From Methanomicrobia archaeon (lineage in GTDB: Archaea; Methanobacteriota_B; Thermococci; Methanofastidiosales; NM3), in assembly GCA_030603445.1 (NCBI GenBank), contig JAUVXU010000002.1:87019-151018 (forward strand): a stretch of 64,000 nt of DNA, read 5' to 3'. The notes under the pieces are model-generated. The model saw only the letters and a list, made by a program, of their open reading frames with translations, had not been told where the DNA came from and did no database searches. Below are positions 54,499-63,941 of the stretch, piece by piece. The stretch's first letter is position 1. Every line of letters starts with the position of its first letter. A program made the translations under genes and the position numbers.

Positions 54499-55746
54499 AT
54501 GGATAAATCCACAACAATCGGGAAACGGTCTAAAGAAGCATGGTATGAATTGGCTAAATTAAACACGGCTGCAAAAGATTCTTTTCTGGAAAAATTACAC
54601 GATAATATTTTAAAAAACACTTCTGACATCTTAAAAAATAATGAAAAAGATCTTGAAGAAGGGAGGAAAAAAGGTTTATCACCTGCGCTTTTGGACAGAC
54701 TAAAACTAACAGAAGAGCGCATCCACAGCATGGCAAACGGCATTAATAATATTGTCGCGCTTCCCGATCCTGTAGGCAATATAAAAGAAATGAAAAAGCT
54801 TCCAAATGGTCTGCTTGTCGGGAAAATGCATACTCCCATAGGATCCATCCTGATTATCTATGAATCACGGCCGAATGTGACAGTTGATGCATTTGCACTA
54901 TGTTTTAAATCAGGGAACGCAACAATACTAAAAGGAGGATCCGAAGCACTAAACTCCAACAAAGCACTCATCTCAATAATAAAAGACAGCCTCAAGGAGA
55001 GCGGCATCAATCCTGATGTAGTGCAATTCGTTGATACTAGTGACAGGTCTATTGTAAATAATCTTCTAAAACGAAATGAATATATAGACCTTGTAATGCC
55101 AAGGGGTGGAGAGGGTCTTATTGATTTTGTTGTAAAAAATTCAACCATTCCTGTAATCAAGCACTATAAAGGCGTCTGCCACGTTTATGTAGATGATAAA
55201 GCAGACCTAGATGATGCTTTGAAAATAGCCATCAATTCCAAAGTACAAAGGCCAGGAGTATGTAATGCTATGGAAACGTTGCTTGTAAACAAGCATATAG
55301 CAGCGCAGTTCCTGCCTGTAGTCGGAAAGGAACTAGAAAATCATGGCGTTAAGTTATTAGGATGTGAAAATGCCATTAGCATAATGCCAGAACTTGCACT
55401 GGCTACCGAAGATGATTGGTACAAAGAATATCTTGACCTTATACTTTCAATAAGAATAGTGGATGATATAAAAGAGGCAATAGCACATATTAACAAATAT
55501 GGTTCCCACCACAGTGATGCCATAGTAACAGAGGATTACACCAAAGCGATGAGATTCCTAAAAGAAGTTGACTCTGCAGCTGTTTATGTTAATGCTTCTA
55601 CAAGATTTACAGATGGAGCAGAATTCGGGCTTGGTGCAGAGATAGGTATATCAACAGACAAAATCCATGCTCGCGGACCTATGGGTCTAGAAGAACTAAC
55701 ATGTTCTAAATGGATAATTTTTGGAGAAGGGCACATACGCAAATAG
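54499..55746 (+). CDS. proA: Gamma-glutamyl phosphate reductase (ProA)
   Basis: About 415 residues, aldehyde dehydrogenase fold. The catalytic cysteine is in KVQRPGVCNAMETLLV, with DLVMPRGGEGLIDFV and RFTDGAEFGLGAEIGIST as further family segments. It reduces glutamyl phosphate to the semialdehyde that becomes proline. Of three successive ATGs (54493, 54496, 54499), the last is 7 bases after GGAGG. It follows proB directly. proC is not in the window. Confidence 0.94.
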   Translation: MDKSTTIGKRSKEAWYELAKLNTAAKDSFLEKLHDNILKNTSDILKNNEKDLEEGRKKGLSPALLDRLKLTEERIHSMANGINNIVALPDPVGNIKEMKKLPNGLLVGKMHTPIGSILIIYESRPNVTVDAFALCFKSGNATILKGGSEALNSNKALISIIKDSLKESGINPDVVQFVDTSDRSIVNNLLKRNEYIDLVMPRGGEGLIDFVVKNSTIPVIKHYKGVCHVYVDDKADLDDALKIAINSKVQRPGVCNAMETLLVNKHIAAQFLPVVGKELENHGVKLLGCENAISIMPELALATEDDWYKEYLDLILSIRIVDDIKEAIAHINKYGSHHSDAIVTEDYTKAMRFLKEVDSAAVYVNASTRFTDGAEFGLGAEIGISTDKIHARGPMGLEELTCSKWIIFGEGHIRK

Positions 55747-55815
55747 GCTTTTTGTCTTTTGGTTTCATATCCACAACTTTTTAATAAACTAAAGGATATA
55801 AAGATAAGTGATAAC

Positions 55816-56285
55816 ATGGACACACTTGTAGTATATTACTCTAGATCAGGCCATACTAAAAAAGCAGCAGAAGCCTTATCTAATGTGCTTGAATGCGATA
55901 TTGAAGAAGTAGTAGATACTACTAACAGAGATGGACCTATAGGCTATTTACGATCAGGATATCAAGCTATACGAAAGAAAAGCACACCTATCAAAAAAAC
56001 AAAAAAGATCCGCGCAACTATAAGAACGTTATAATTGGAACACCAATCTGGGTAGGCGCAGTATCATCCCCCATAAGAACGTATGTAGAACAGAAAAAAG
56101 AGCATTTTAATCATGTGGCGTTTTTCTGCACATGTGGAAAATCTGGAAATGAATCTGCATTCAAGGAATTAATTAAAATCACTGGTAAAAAGCCCCTTGC
56201 AACCCTTGAATTAGAAGCAAAAGATATTAAAGATGAAAAATATCTAGAAAAAATAGAGCATTTCGTGAAACATTTTGATATATAA
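55816..56285 (+). pseudogene. Flavodoxin interrupted by a -1 frameshift at A_AAA_AAG
   Basis: The first frame (MDTLVVYYSRSGHTKKAAEAL) is a flavodoxin with the FMN-phosphate loop SRSGHT. It runs to TAA at 56032. In the -1 frame the protein continues as KKDPRNYKNVIIGTPIWVGAVSSP to TAA at 56283-56285, giving a full-length flavodoxin of about 156 residues. The join is exactly at A_AAA_AAG (56001-56007), with ACA AAA AAG in the zero frame, the dnaX-type -1 slippery heptamer. It may be a programmed shift, a mutation, or a sequencing error in an A-run. Confidence 0.82.
56001..56007 (+). promoter_or_regulatory. Candidate -1 ribosomal slippery heptamer
   Basis: A_AAA_AAG in the zero frame of the flavodoxin gene. 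Slipping by -1 here restores the family sequence. Downstream, TATAA-gaacg-TTATA (56020-56034) could form only a weak hairpin, so a strong stimulator is not evident. Confidence 0.45.
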
Positions 56286-56388
56286 TACAGCATTATCCTA
56301 ATTAGTATTACGGCCATTTGTTCCCCTTTTAATAACAACTCCGTATATTAACGATAGGCTATTATAAAAGGTGGCATATAGCTATATT

Positions 56389-56769
56389 ATGCATATCCGG
56401 GCACATCATTTGTTATGTATACAAGGCTTTCAAGGCTATGGATATTCGGACACGTTTATAAATCATTTAGGCTCGGTAATCAAGGAATTGTCATCTAATC
56501 AAATTATAGAAATAACAAACGACATAGATGACATTTGTAATGCTTGTCCTAACTGCGACGGGAATATGTGCACCGCTTACGAAAAAAGTGTAAAGGCAAC
56601 AGATAATATAGTTCTAAAGAAGTTATCGCTTTTTCCTGGAACTCTAATAAACTCATATGACGCTTTGTTGCTTGTTAAAAAAACATTCAAGACACGAGAA
56701 AGTTTAGAACAAATCTGTGACTTTTGCCCGTGGAAATATGTATGCAAATTCTATCTTTCGCTAGAATGA
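56389..56769 (+). CDS. DUF1284 family protein
   Basis: 126 residues. It begins IRAHHLLCIQGFQGYGYSD, the DUF1284 hallmark. Two cysteine groups follow: CNACPNCDGNMC near residue 50 and CDFCPWKYVC near the end, which could bind metal. Function unknown. The frame is open from GTG 56371, but the family begins near ATG 56389, which I use. Confidence 0.75.
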   Translation: MHIRAHHLLCIQGFQGYGYSDTFINHLGSVIKELSSNQIIEITNDIDDICNACPNCDGNMCTAYEKSVKATDNIVLKKLSLFPGTLINSYDALLLVKKTFKTRESLEQICDFCPWKYVCKFYLSLE

Positions 56770-57083
56770 ACTTCTTGGAAATTTTTTAATAAAGAACTAT
56801 CTAAATATGAAAATAAGTAAAATAAATATATATTATGCAACACAAAAATGTATATATATGTACATTTATTTCTTTTAGTGAATTAAGTGTTATCAATTAT
56901 AATAAAAAAAATACTATTTGTTCATAATTTCTAAATTTTATAAAAAAATATACAAAAAGATAATATATTAATGATAAAATTTATAAAACTTAGAAAAATT
57001 AATACCTATAAACACCTTTAGTTCGATGTTAAAAACATTTTATTTTTTTTGTTTATACAATTTATATATTTCGGAGAGATAGC
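56770..57083 (+). other. 314-base AT-rich gap with glutamate synthase promoter
   Basis: No gene seen. The stretch is almost pure A/T with several TATA-like elements, the nearest being GTTTATACAATTTATATA about 20-35 bases before the next gene. CGGAGAG precedes that ATG. TATATATGTACATTTATT near 56851 is a partial palindrome. I see no RNA gene. Confidence 0.45.
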
Positions 57084-58145
57084 ATGTGTGGAATAATAGG
57101 AATGCTTAATAAAGACGGCAAACGAATCGATGGATCTTCAATAAAAAAAGGTCTTTCCTTAATGAATGAAAGAGGTAATGGCCAAGGCGCAGGTTATGCA
57201 GCATATGGAATATATCCGGAATTCAAAGACCATTATGCACTTCACGTATTCTTAGATAACATGAAAGAGGCAAAATTCAATGTCGAACAGGAAATAGAAC
57301 GTTGGGGATATATAGTATATTCTGAGGAAATCCCAACAACAGATAAAGGCATATTTGAAGATGAGAAAATACCATACAGATATTTCTTCAAACCAGACCC
57401 CAGAAAATTGCTTGGTAGGGACTATAATGAGAAAGATGCCATTGTCGAGATGGTAATGCGAATAAACTCCCAGAAGAATGGTGCCCTTGTATTTTCATCC
57501 GGGAAAAACATGGGCATTTTCAAGGCATCCGGATGGCCGAATGATGTAGCAGAATTTTACAAAATTAATCAATATAAAGGTTATATGTGGCTAGGGCATA
57601 ATAGGTACCCAACAAACACACCTGGTTGGTGGGGTGGAGCACACCCATTCGGTCTATTAGATTGGGGTGTGGTCCATAATGGAGAAATAACATCGTATGG
57701 CACGAATAAAAGGTATGTGGAAAGCTTTGGATACAACTGTAGCATGCTTACTGATACAGAAGTAGTGACATACTTATTTGATTTACTTGTACGCAAGCAC
57801 AAATTGCCATTAAGGCTAGCAGGAATGGCACTAGCGCCAATGTTTTGGAAAGATATAGAACGCATGCCAGAACAAAAACGCCAGTTGCATGCTGCACTTC
57901 GTCTCACATACTCCTCTGCAGCCATGAATGGCCCATTTGCCATAGTCGTTGCAAATACATGTGGGTTCGTCGCACTAACAGACAGGATAAAGCTTCGCCC
58001 GTTAGTAATAGGGAAAAAAGGAAAGGCAGTATACGTATCTAGCGAAGAGGCAGCAATTAGGGCGATGGAACCTTTGCTTGACTCCATATACTCTCCTCCA
58101 GCAGGAGACCCGATTGTACACCAGTTGGAGGTGCAAACACTATGA
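57084..58145 (+). CDS. Glutamate synthase, glutaminase (class II amidotransferase) subunit
   Basis: 353 residues. The N-terminus MCGIIGML gives the catalytic Cys2 of class II amidotransferases. GHNRYPTNTPGWWGGAHPF and VVHNGEITSYG are glutamine-site motifs. In archaea the glutamate synthase large subunit is split, and this is the ammonia-releasing piece. It overlaps the next gene by four bases (ATGA). Confidence 0.9.
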   Translation: MCGIIGMLNKDGKRIDGSSIKKGLSLMNERGNGQGAGYAAYGIYPEFKDHYALHVFLDNMKEAKFNVEQEIERWGYIVYSEEIPTTDKGIFEDEKIPYRYFFKPDPRKLLGRDYNEKDAIVEMVMRINSQKNGALVFSSGKNMGIFKASGWPNDVAEFYKINQYKGYMWLGHNRYPTNTPGWWGGAHPFGLLDWGVVHNGEITSYGTNKRYVESFGYNCSMLTDTEVVTYLFDLLVRKHKLPLRLAGMALAPMFWKDIERMPEQKRQLHAALRLTYSSAAMNGPFAIVVANTCGFVALTDRIKLRPLVIGKKGKAVYVSSEEAAIRAMEPLLDSIYSPPAGDPIVHQLEVQTL

Positions 58146-59650
58146 TATCCAACTTCATACCTAGCAAATACGATGTTCATGTCGACCCATCCAGATGCAG
58201 ATTATGCCAACGCTGTGTAGAAAATTGCACTTATGATGTATTTAGGAAAGAAGAGGATAGGATATTTACATTTTCAAGCAACTGCGTTGTATGTCACAGA
58301 TGCATTTCATTTTGCCCCGCAGATGCCATATCTATAAACCGGAGAATTGTAAATTATAGGGAACATCCTTTCTGGAATGAGGAATCACGAGAAGATATAT
58401 ACAATCAAGCAAACACAGGAAAGATAATACTAGGTGGAATGGGAAACGCTAAGAAGTACCCAATATTATTTGATAGACTTGTGTTAGACGCATGCCAGAT
58501 AACAAATCCAAGCATAGACCCATTAAGGGAACCTATGGAAACAAGGACATATTTAGGGAAAAAACCAAAAAGCCTAAAGGTTGAGGAAAAAGATGGGGAT
58601 ATTTCACTAAAGACCAGACTTGCCCCAAACCTCCTTCTCGAAACGCCAATAATGATAGCCCATATGAGTTACGGTGCTGTTAGCCTCAACACACAACTCA
58701 GTTTTGCAAAAGCAGCATCTAGACTCGGCACTTATATGGGGTCAGGAGAAGGTGGACTGCATTCTTCGCTTTATGAATACAAAGACAATATAATAGTACA
58801 AGTTGCATCAGGACGATTCGGTGTAACACCTTCCTACCTAAACAAATGTGCTGCAATAGAGATTAAGGCAGGGCAGGGGGCAAAACCAGGGATAGGTGGG
58901 CATCTTCCTGGTGAGAAAGTTAATGAAGATGTCTCTAAAACACGCATGATACCTGTTGGAACTGATGCAATAAGCCCTGCACCACACCATGACATATATA
59001 GCATCGAAGATTTGGCACAGCTTGTTCGTGCGCTCAAGGAAGCAACAAACTGGGAGAAACCAGTATTTGTTAAAATAGCGGCAGTGCATAACGCTCCGGC
59101 CATTGCGGCAGGTATAGCAAGGGCAGATGCAGATGGTGTTGTGGTAGATGGCTTTAGGGGAGGAACAGGCGCTGCACCAAAAGTTCTACGCGACAATGTA
59201 GGCATACCTATCGAAGCAGCAATAGCAAGCATTGACAAAAAACTTCGAGAACAAGGCATACGCAATGAAATATCCTTAATAGCCAGTGGAGGCATAAGAA
59301 ATAGTGCAGATGTGACAAAGGCTATTGCCTTGGGTGCGGACGCGGTCTATATTGGGACAGCGGCCTTGATAGCTATGGGGTGTCGCGTATGTGGAAAATG
59401 CTATACGGGGCTCTGTCCATGGGGCATTGCAACGCAACGCGATGATCTAGTTCATAGGCTCGACCCCATAATAGGTGCGCAACAAGTTTACAATCTAATA
59501 AATGCATGGACACATGAATTACAAGAACTCATGGGTGCTGCTGGCATTAATAGTATAGAAAGTCTGAGGGGAAATAGGGACAGGCTAAGAGGATACATGC
59601 TAGATGAGAATCTCTTAGAGGTTTTAGATGTAAAGACAATTGGTGCATAG
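58142..59650 (+). CDS. gltB: Glutamate synthase, FMN/Fe-S synthase subunit
   Basis: 502 residues. Two N-terminal ferredoxin motifs (CRLCQRCVENC and CVVCHRCISFC) precede the FMN barrel (MIAHMSYGAVSLNTQLSFAK; GSGEGGLHS; GQGAKPGIGGHLPGEKV). VCGKCYTGLCPWG holds the [3Fe-4S] cysteines. It joins ammonia and 2-oxoglutarate to glutamate, using reduced flavin. The archaeal form has the extra ferredoxin domain. Confidence 0.93.
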   Translation: MISNFIPSKYDVHVDPSRCRLCQRCVENCTYDVFRKEEDRIFTFSSNCVVCHRCISFCPADAISINRRIVNYREHPFWNEESREDIYNQANTGKIILGGMGNAKKYPILFDRLVLDACQITNPSIDPLREPMETRTYLGKKPKSLKVEEKDGDISLKTRLAPNLLLETPIMIAHMSYGAVSLNTQLSFAKAASRLGTYMGSGEGGLHSSLYEYKDNIIVQVASGRFGVTPSYLNKCAAIEIKAGQGAKPGIGGHLPGEKVNEDVSKTRMIPVGTDAISPAPHHDIYSIEDLAQLVRALKEATNWEKPVFVKIAAVHNAPAIAAGIARADADGVVVDGFRGGTGAAPKVLRDNVGIPIEAAIASIDKKLREQGIRNEISLIASGGIRNSADVTKAIALGADAVYIGTAALIAMGCRVCGKCYTGLCPWGIATQRDDLVHRLDPIIGAQQVYNLINAWTHELQELMGAAGINSIESLRGNRDRLRGYMLDENLLEVLDVKTIGA

Positions 59651-59655
59651 GGGGT

Positions 59656-60420
59656 ATGAAGATAAAAAAATATCCAAACAAACAAGATAGCATAACAATT
59701 GATGCTAAAAACAAAACTTATAGGGAGCTCAATAGCGAGATTAGAACTGCTGCTGATCAAGATATTTGCCATATAACACTGCAAAATGTACTTGGGCAAA
59801 GATTCATCGCCGATGGGATAAAAAAAGAGGGCATTTACTTATCTGTGTTTGGTATTGCAGGAGGAGATCTTGGCGTATTTATGGATGGGCCAATCATTTA
59901 TGTTAATGGAAATGCAGAGCATGCGCCCGGAAATACCATGAGTGGAGGAAAAATCATCATAGACGGTGATGCAGGGGATTGTGTTGGCCATAGCATGAGG
60001 GGCGGAATGATTTTTGTAAAAGGCAACGCCGGATATAGGGTCGGAATTCATATGAAACAGTTCAAGGACAACTACCCCACAATAGTAATTGGAGGAAGCG
60101 CACAGTCTTTTCTTGGTGAATACATGGCAGGGGGCATAATAGTTATACTTAATATTGATAAACCGAGCTCCATAGGAGATTATATCGGAACAGGTATGCA
60201 TGGTGGCACCATATACATTGCTGGCGATGTTCCAGACTACAAATTAGGTGTGGCCACTGTAAAAGAGGAATTTATAGATGAGGACAGAGTGCTTGTTGAA
60301 AAACTAGTAGATGAGTATAATGCATACTTTAACAAAAAAGTAGATTTTGATGCTATCACCTTCACTAAGATAAAACCTATTAGCTTGCGTCCATTCTCTA
60401 ATATGTATACGACTGAGTAG
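59656..60420 (+). CDS. Glutamate synthase, GXGXG-domain subunit
   Basis: 254 residues, the C-terminal GltB beta-helix as a separate protein. Repeats include APGNTMSGGKIIIDGDAGD and GHSMRGGMIFVKGNAG. It is structural and helps the glutaminase and synthase sites communicate. It starts 5 bases after the synthase subunit stop. Also found near formylmethanofuran dehydrogenase C, but context here is glutamate synthase. Confidence 0.88.
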   Translation: MKIKKYPNKQDSITIDAKNKTYRELNSEIRTAADQDICHITLQNVLGQRFIADGIKKEGIYLSVFGIAGGDLGVFMDGPIIYVNGNAEHAPGNTMSGGKIIIDGDAGDCVGHSMRGGMIFVKGNAGYRVGIHMKQFKDNYPTIVIGGSAQSFLGEYMAGGIIVILNIDKPSSIGDYIGTGMHGGTIYIAGDVPDYKLGVATVKEEFIDEDRVLVEKLVDEYNAYFNKKVDFDAITFTKIKPISLRPFSNMYTTE

Positions 60421-60431
60421 AAGGGAAAAAT

Positions 60432-61436
60432 ATGGAATCTCATAATTATAAAACATTGAAAGAAGAAGTATGGGACACCGGCCTTTGTTCGGGTTGCAGC
60501 ATCTGTGCGACAGTTTGCCCAATGAAGACAATTTACTTTGTCAACAATATGCCAACGTCATGTAATCTTTGTAAATCTGAAAAAAATGGGGTGCCCTGTG
60601 GAGCATGCTATTCATCATGCCCGCGTATAGAAACTTATAGAAAAAAACACGGGGTTGGAAACATACGCTCCTCCTATGCTGTTCGCTCACTGCTTAAAAT
60701 ACCAAAAAAACAAAGCGGAGGAGCAATAACAGCAATTCTTTATAATGCATTAGAAAAAAAACTTATAGATAGTGTAATTACTGTAGGACAAGACCACACA
60801 ACCCTTCAAACATACTCCATAGCGCTTTCAAGTCCAGATGCCCTTATCACACATGCAGGTAGCAAGTATATATGGTATACGCCCTCTCTTCTTGCCCTTA
60901 GGGACCTTATCGAAACAGGGGTCGCAAAAAGGATAGCTGTGATAGGGACGCCTTGTGTCATACAAGGATTAAGGAAGATGATGGAAAGCGACAATTCGGT
61001 GCTTAATCGTTTTAAAGAGCATGTTGTGTTACTTATTGGAGTATTTTGCACAGAAATATTTGATTATGAAGAGGCAAAAAAACTTCTTAATTCACAAGGC
61101 ATTGAGCCAACAGATATCGAAAAAATTGATATAAAGAAAAATCTCATTGTAAAACTTTATAACAAAGATACAATAGAGATTCCTATCCCCTCCGGCCTAA
61201 AAAAAGAGGGGTGTTCCTACTGTCTTGACTTTACTGCAGTTGATGCAGATATCTCAGCAGGTTCGATAGGAAGTGAAGAAGGATACACTACAATCCTGAT
61301 ACGAAATCGTAAAGGAGAATACTATCTCAACAGTGCTATTGAGAATGGCTGTATCAAAACACAACCTCTGGAGTCTATAAAAATAATAGAGAAGTTAGCC
61401 TCCAAAAAATACGAGAAAAATAAAAAACAAGGATAA
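60432..61436 (+). CDS. FrhB-like F420-binding subunit, probable electron input for glutamate synthase
   Basis: 334 residues. The N-terminus has ferredoxin motifs CSGCSICATVCP and CNLC...CGACYSSCP. The FrhB domain has KQSGGAITAILYNAL, GTPCVIQGLRKM and GVFCTEIFDYEEA. FrhB-type domains bind FAD and oxidise or reduce F420. A homologue lies beside glutamate synthase genes in some methanogens and has been proposed to make the enzyme F420-dependent. Last gene of this operon; it ends at the 3' end of the RNase P RNA gene on the other strand. Confidence 0.88.
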   Translation: MESHNYKTLKEEVWDTGLCSGCSICATVCPMKTIYFVNNMPTSCNLCKSEKNGVPCGACYSSCPRIETYRKKHGVGNIRSSYAVRSLLKIPKKQSGGAITAILYNALEKKLIDSVITVGQDHTTLQTYSIALSSPDALITHAGSKYIWYTPSLLALRDLIETGVAKRIAVIGTPCVIQGLRKMMESDNSVLNRFKEHVVLLIGVFCTEIFDYEEAKKLLNSQGIEPTDIEKIDIKKNLIVKLYNKDTIEIPIPSGLKKEGCSYCLDFTAVDADISAGSIGSEEGYTTILIRNRKGEYYLNSAIENGCIKTQPLESIKIIEKLASKKYEKNKKQG

Positions 61437-61764
61437 TGCGTGGATCCCCTATAGCCTATTTTTTGTAGATTGCCCCTCTGCGAAAGCAGATGGGGCCAAC
61501 GCGGTATTAAGCTAAGCGACCTACCATCGGCCTCAGACTGGGATTCATAGGCCTTTGTTTGGTCTTGCATACCAAGGGCAGATATATCTCACCGCTTCTT
61601 ATCCTGATCTCAAAGGCTTTACCTCATCATCGCATATAGGAAAAGGCGCTCTTTTCTTTGTCTAACCTGCCAGTTTCCCAGCAACACTTGCGTGCCTTGG
61701 TGCCAGTCACATGAATAGAACTTCCTCACCAGATAATGGCGAAACCACGAGAGGGCCCACGCAT
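61436..61764 (-). ncRNA. rnpB: RNase P RNA
   Basis: About 329 bases. The ends pair perfectly (ATGCGTGG at the 5' end, CCACGCAT at the 3' end) as helix P1. The 5' part has GGTGAGGAAGTTC, matching conserved region I (GGAGGAAAGTCC). The 3' part has ACAAAAAATAGGCTATAG, matching region V (ACAGAACCCGGCTTAT). CTATT after region I pairs with AATAG in region V as helix P4, replacing the usual CCGGG/CCCGG. GGTAGGTCGCTTAGC also fits the bacterial GGTAGGCTGCTTGAGC. Makes mature tRNA 5' ends. Confidence 0.87.
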
Positions 61765-61954
61765 ATTGAAAATAATCCCTCTAATTTAAAAATATTCCTA
61801 TAGAATTAAAGAAGATCACTAACTAATAATATATTAATAAAGAAAACATCATAGTTATACAAGAATAAATTACAAAATAATAAAATGCTTACAAAAATAG
61901 ATTAAAAATACTTAAGTAAAACTCACAACACTTAACTTTTGGGAGGAAGTGCAC

Positions 61955-62413
61955 ATGAAAAAGATTGAAGATATATTCACAGGAAAAATAATACCAAATA
62001 TGGAAAATGTGTATAATGGAATAAATAACAAATCAAGGCAAGATGATGCCATAATCTCCTTAAACGAAATAGAATTACTAATACAATCTTTCAAGGAAGA
62101 GGTTAGAAAAGAAAAAGTCGATCCAGTTCTAAGCAAAAATGCGCTATTACAATGTTCCAAAGCAGAGGGTATTTTTATTAAAATCAGAGGATATCTTCAA
62201 GATTACAGCAAGGGCGATGCCCCAGAATCATATAAACCACAAATAGAAAAATACGTTTCTAGCCTACATCTAATCCTAAATGGATTAAAAGACATTGCAC
62301 GCGAAATAGACAGGAAATATGTAAAGAAACCAGATCCAAATTGGCTAAAAGGCCCTGGCTCTTGTACAGGATGCAGTGATTCATGCAATACTGACATAGA
62401 GGAAAAACAATAA
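61955..62413 (+). CDS. Hypothetical helical protein with C-terminal cysteine motif
   Basis: 152 residues, mostly helical and soluble. The tail has CTGCSDSC (C-x2-C-x3-C), which could bind metal. The ATG at 61955 follows GGGAGG with a suitable gap. No family recognised. It is monocistronic, between the RNase P RNA gene and a convergent cysteine desulfidase gene. Confidence 0.65.
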   Translation: MKKIEDIFTGKIIPNMENVYNGINNKSRQDDAIISLNEIELLIQSFKEEVRKEKVDPVLSKNALLQCSKAEGIFIKIRGYLQDYSKGDAPESYKPQIEKYVSSLHLILNGLKDIAREIDRKYVKKPDPNWLKGPGSCTGCSDSCNTDIEEKQ

Positions 62414-62478
62414 ATTTGAAGGTAAAAATATCTTCCTTAAGCAAGTGCGCCTTTTAACAGCCCAGGGTAATATCACTT

Positions 62479-63786
62479 TCATGTACGTTCTTTGATAATG
62501 TCAATAATAATATCATCTAGAGACGACATCCCTTTAGAAAGCTTTGAAAGATTATCAAGAGTTACAAGTGCTGATGAGTCAACAATTCCGTCTGATAAAA
62601 CACATAATCCATTAGTGCAAAGTAAAGCGCTATCCCAAGAGATCATTGAAGATGTCATGGCTTTTAATGCACAATTATGCTTAGCGCCATCGCAAGCGGA
62701 CCCCATTATATTGGATGCTACTGCATTAATAGCATTCTTTATTTCTGCAACTTCGCCCCCTAAAAGATATGTTAATCCTGCAGCAGCACCAAAAGCAGAC
62801 TTATTGTTCACTCCACAAAAGATAGATAGTTCCCCAATATTATTTGTAGTAACCCTAGTTATCAAATGCGAAAGAAGTAACGCCTTTAGGATAGATTTCT
62901 TCTCTTTTCCCAGATAATTCCCTGCAATAATTATTGGAACAGAAGCGGTAATGCCCATGTTACCCGATCCGGATGTAGACATAGCACTTAGTGAAGATCC
63001 CCCCATTCGTGCCTCAACAGCCGCCACGACATAAAGCTTAATCTTCATAGAAATATCATCAGAAAGTATTTTTTTATCTATCAAAGACAGAAAAATAGGG
63101 GTAATTCCCATACCATAACGCGTGGAAAGCCCATCTTTTGCCAATGCCATATTAAGATCGATAGTTCTTTGTAGTTCATTCTCTTCTTTAGTGGAAATGT
63201 TCTCAACAACATTTAGCATTTCCTCTATGGTCATAACAGGGAACTTAGAATCTCCAGAATGTTTTAACGAATTATTACCCTGAACAAAAATAACATTTCC
63301 ATCAACAACAACAGAAGAGATTGTGTCGTGCTTTTTATTTACTATGATCTCGGATGTATGGCCATCGTAATATAATCTCATTTTAATAAACAATGCTTTC
63401 TTAGAACTATCTATAGTAATAGTAACTTTATCAGTACATGATATTGCATCATCTAATTTTTTTGATGTTATTTGTTTAAAGATCTCCAGAACATCAGCAC
63501 CGGGATGTATGCAAAGACCCAATGTAGCAGCCAAATCGATTCCTTTTCTTCCACCTGTATTTGGAATCGTGACCCCATATGCATTTTTAAACAATTTTTT
63601 ATCTACGATTAGCTCCAATTTTTCAAATTTATTTTTATCTAAAACGGCGTTTCCATTAGAAGATAACAAAGACAACGCATAATAACAACTTGAGCTAACA
63701 AAAGCTACAGCAGCAATTTCCGTACAACCAGAGGCTGGTTTTACATTTGTTGATAAAAAATCCAATACATCAATCTTAGCAGGCAT
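62479..63786 (-). CDS. L-cysteine desulfidase (UPF0597/CyuA family)
   Basis: 435 residues. KPASGCTEIAAVAF near residue 20, FCGVNNKSAFGAAAGLTYLLGG, and GSACDGAKHNCALKAM carry the conserved cysteines that hold a [4Fe-4S] cluster in the Methanocaldococcus enzyme, which breaks cysteine into sulfide, ammonia and pyruvate. The family also includes serine dehydratase-like members. GAGG lies 9 bases before the ATG. It is transcribed in the same direction as the 23S rRNA. Confidence 0.87.
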   Translation of the reverse strand: MPAKIDVLDFLSTNVKPASGCTEIAAVAFVSSSCYYALSLLSSNGNAVLDKNKFEKLELIVDKKLFKNAYGVTIPNTGGRKGIDLAATLGLCIHPGADVLEIFKQITSKKLDDAISCTDKVTITIDSSKKALFIKMRLYYDGHTSEIIVNKKHDTISSVVVDGNVIFVQGNNSLKHSGDSKFPVMTIEEMLNVVENISTKEENELQRTIDLNMALAKDGLSTRYGMGITPIFLSLIDKKILSDDISMKIKLYVVAAVEARMGGSSLSAMSTSGSGNMGITASVPIIIAGNYLGKEKKSILKALLLSHLITRVTTNNIGELSIFCGVNNKSAFGAAAGLTYLLGGEVAEIKNAINAVASNIMGSACDGAKHNCALKAMTSSMISWDSALLCTNGLCVLSDGIVDSSALVTLDNLSKLSKGMSSLDDIIIDIIKERT

Positions 63787-63941
63787 CCATATACCTCATA
63801 TAATATATTTATAATATTATTGAAAAATATAGTAATAAGCTTTCCCATAACAAAGTATGAACTAACCAAAATTGCCATTGCAGTGCCTGGTGCGTGAAAG
63901 CCGCACATATGTATATCTTACGCCCGATCCTGAATTCTTTC

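Noticed and set aside
63787-63941. Possible 5S rRNA after 23S
   Set aside because: Too short and AT-rich, with no 5S conserved segments or closing stem.
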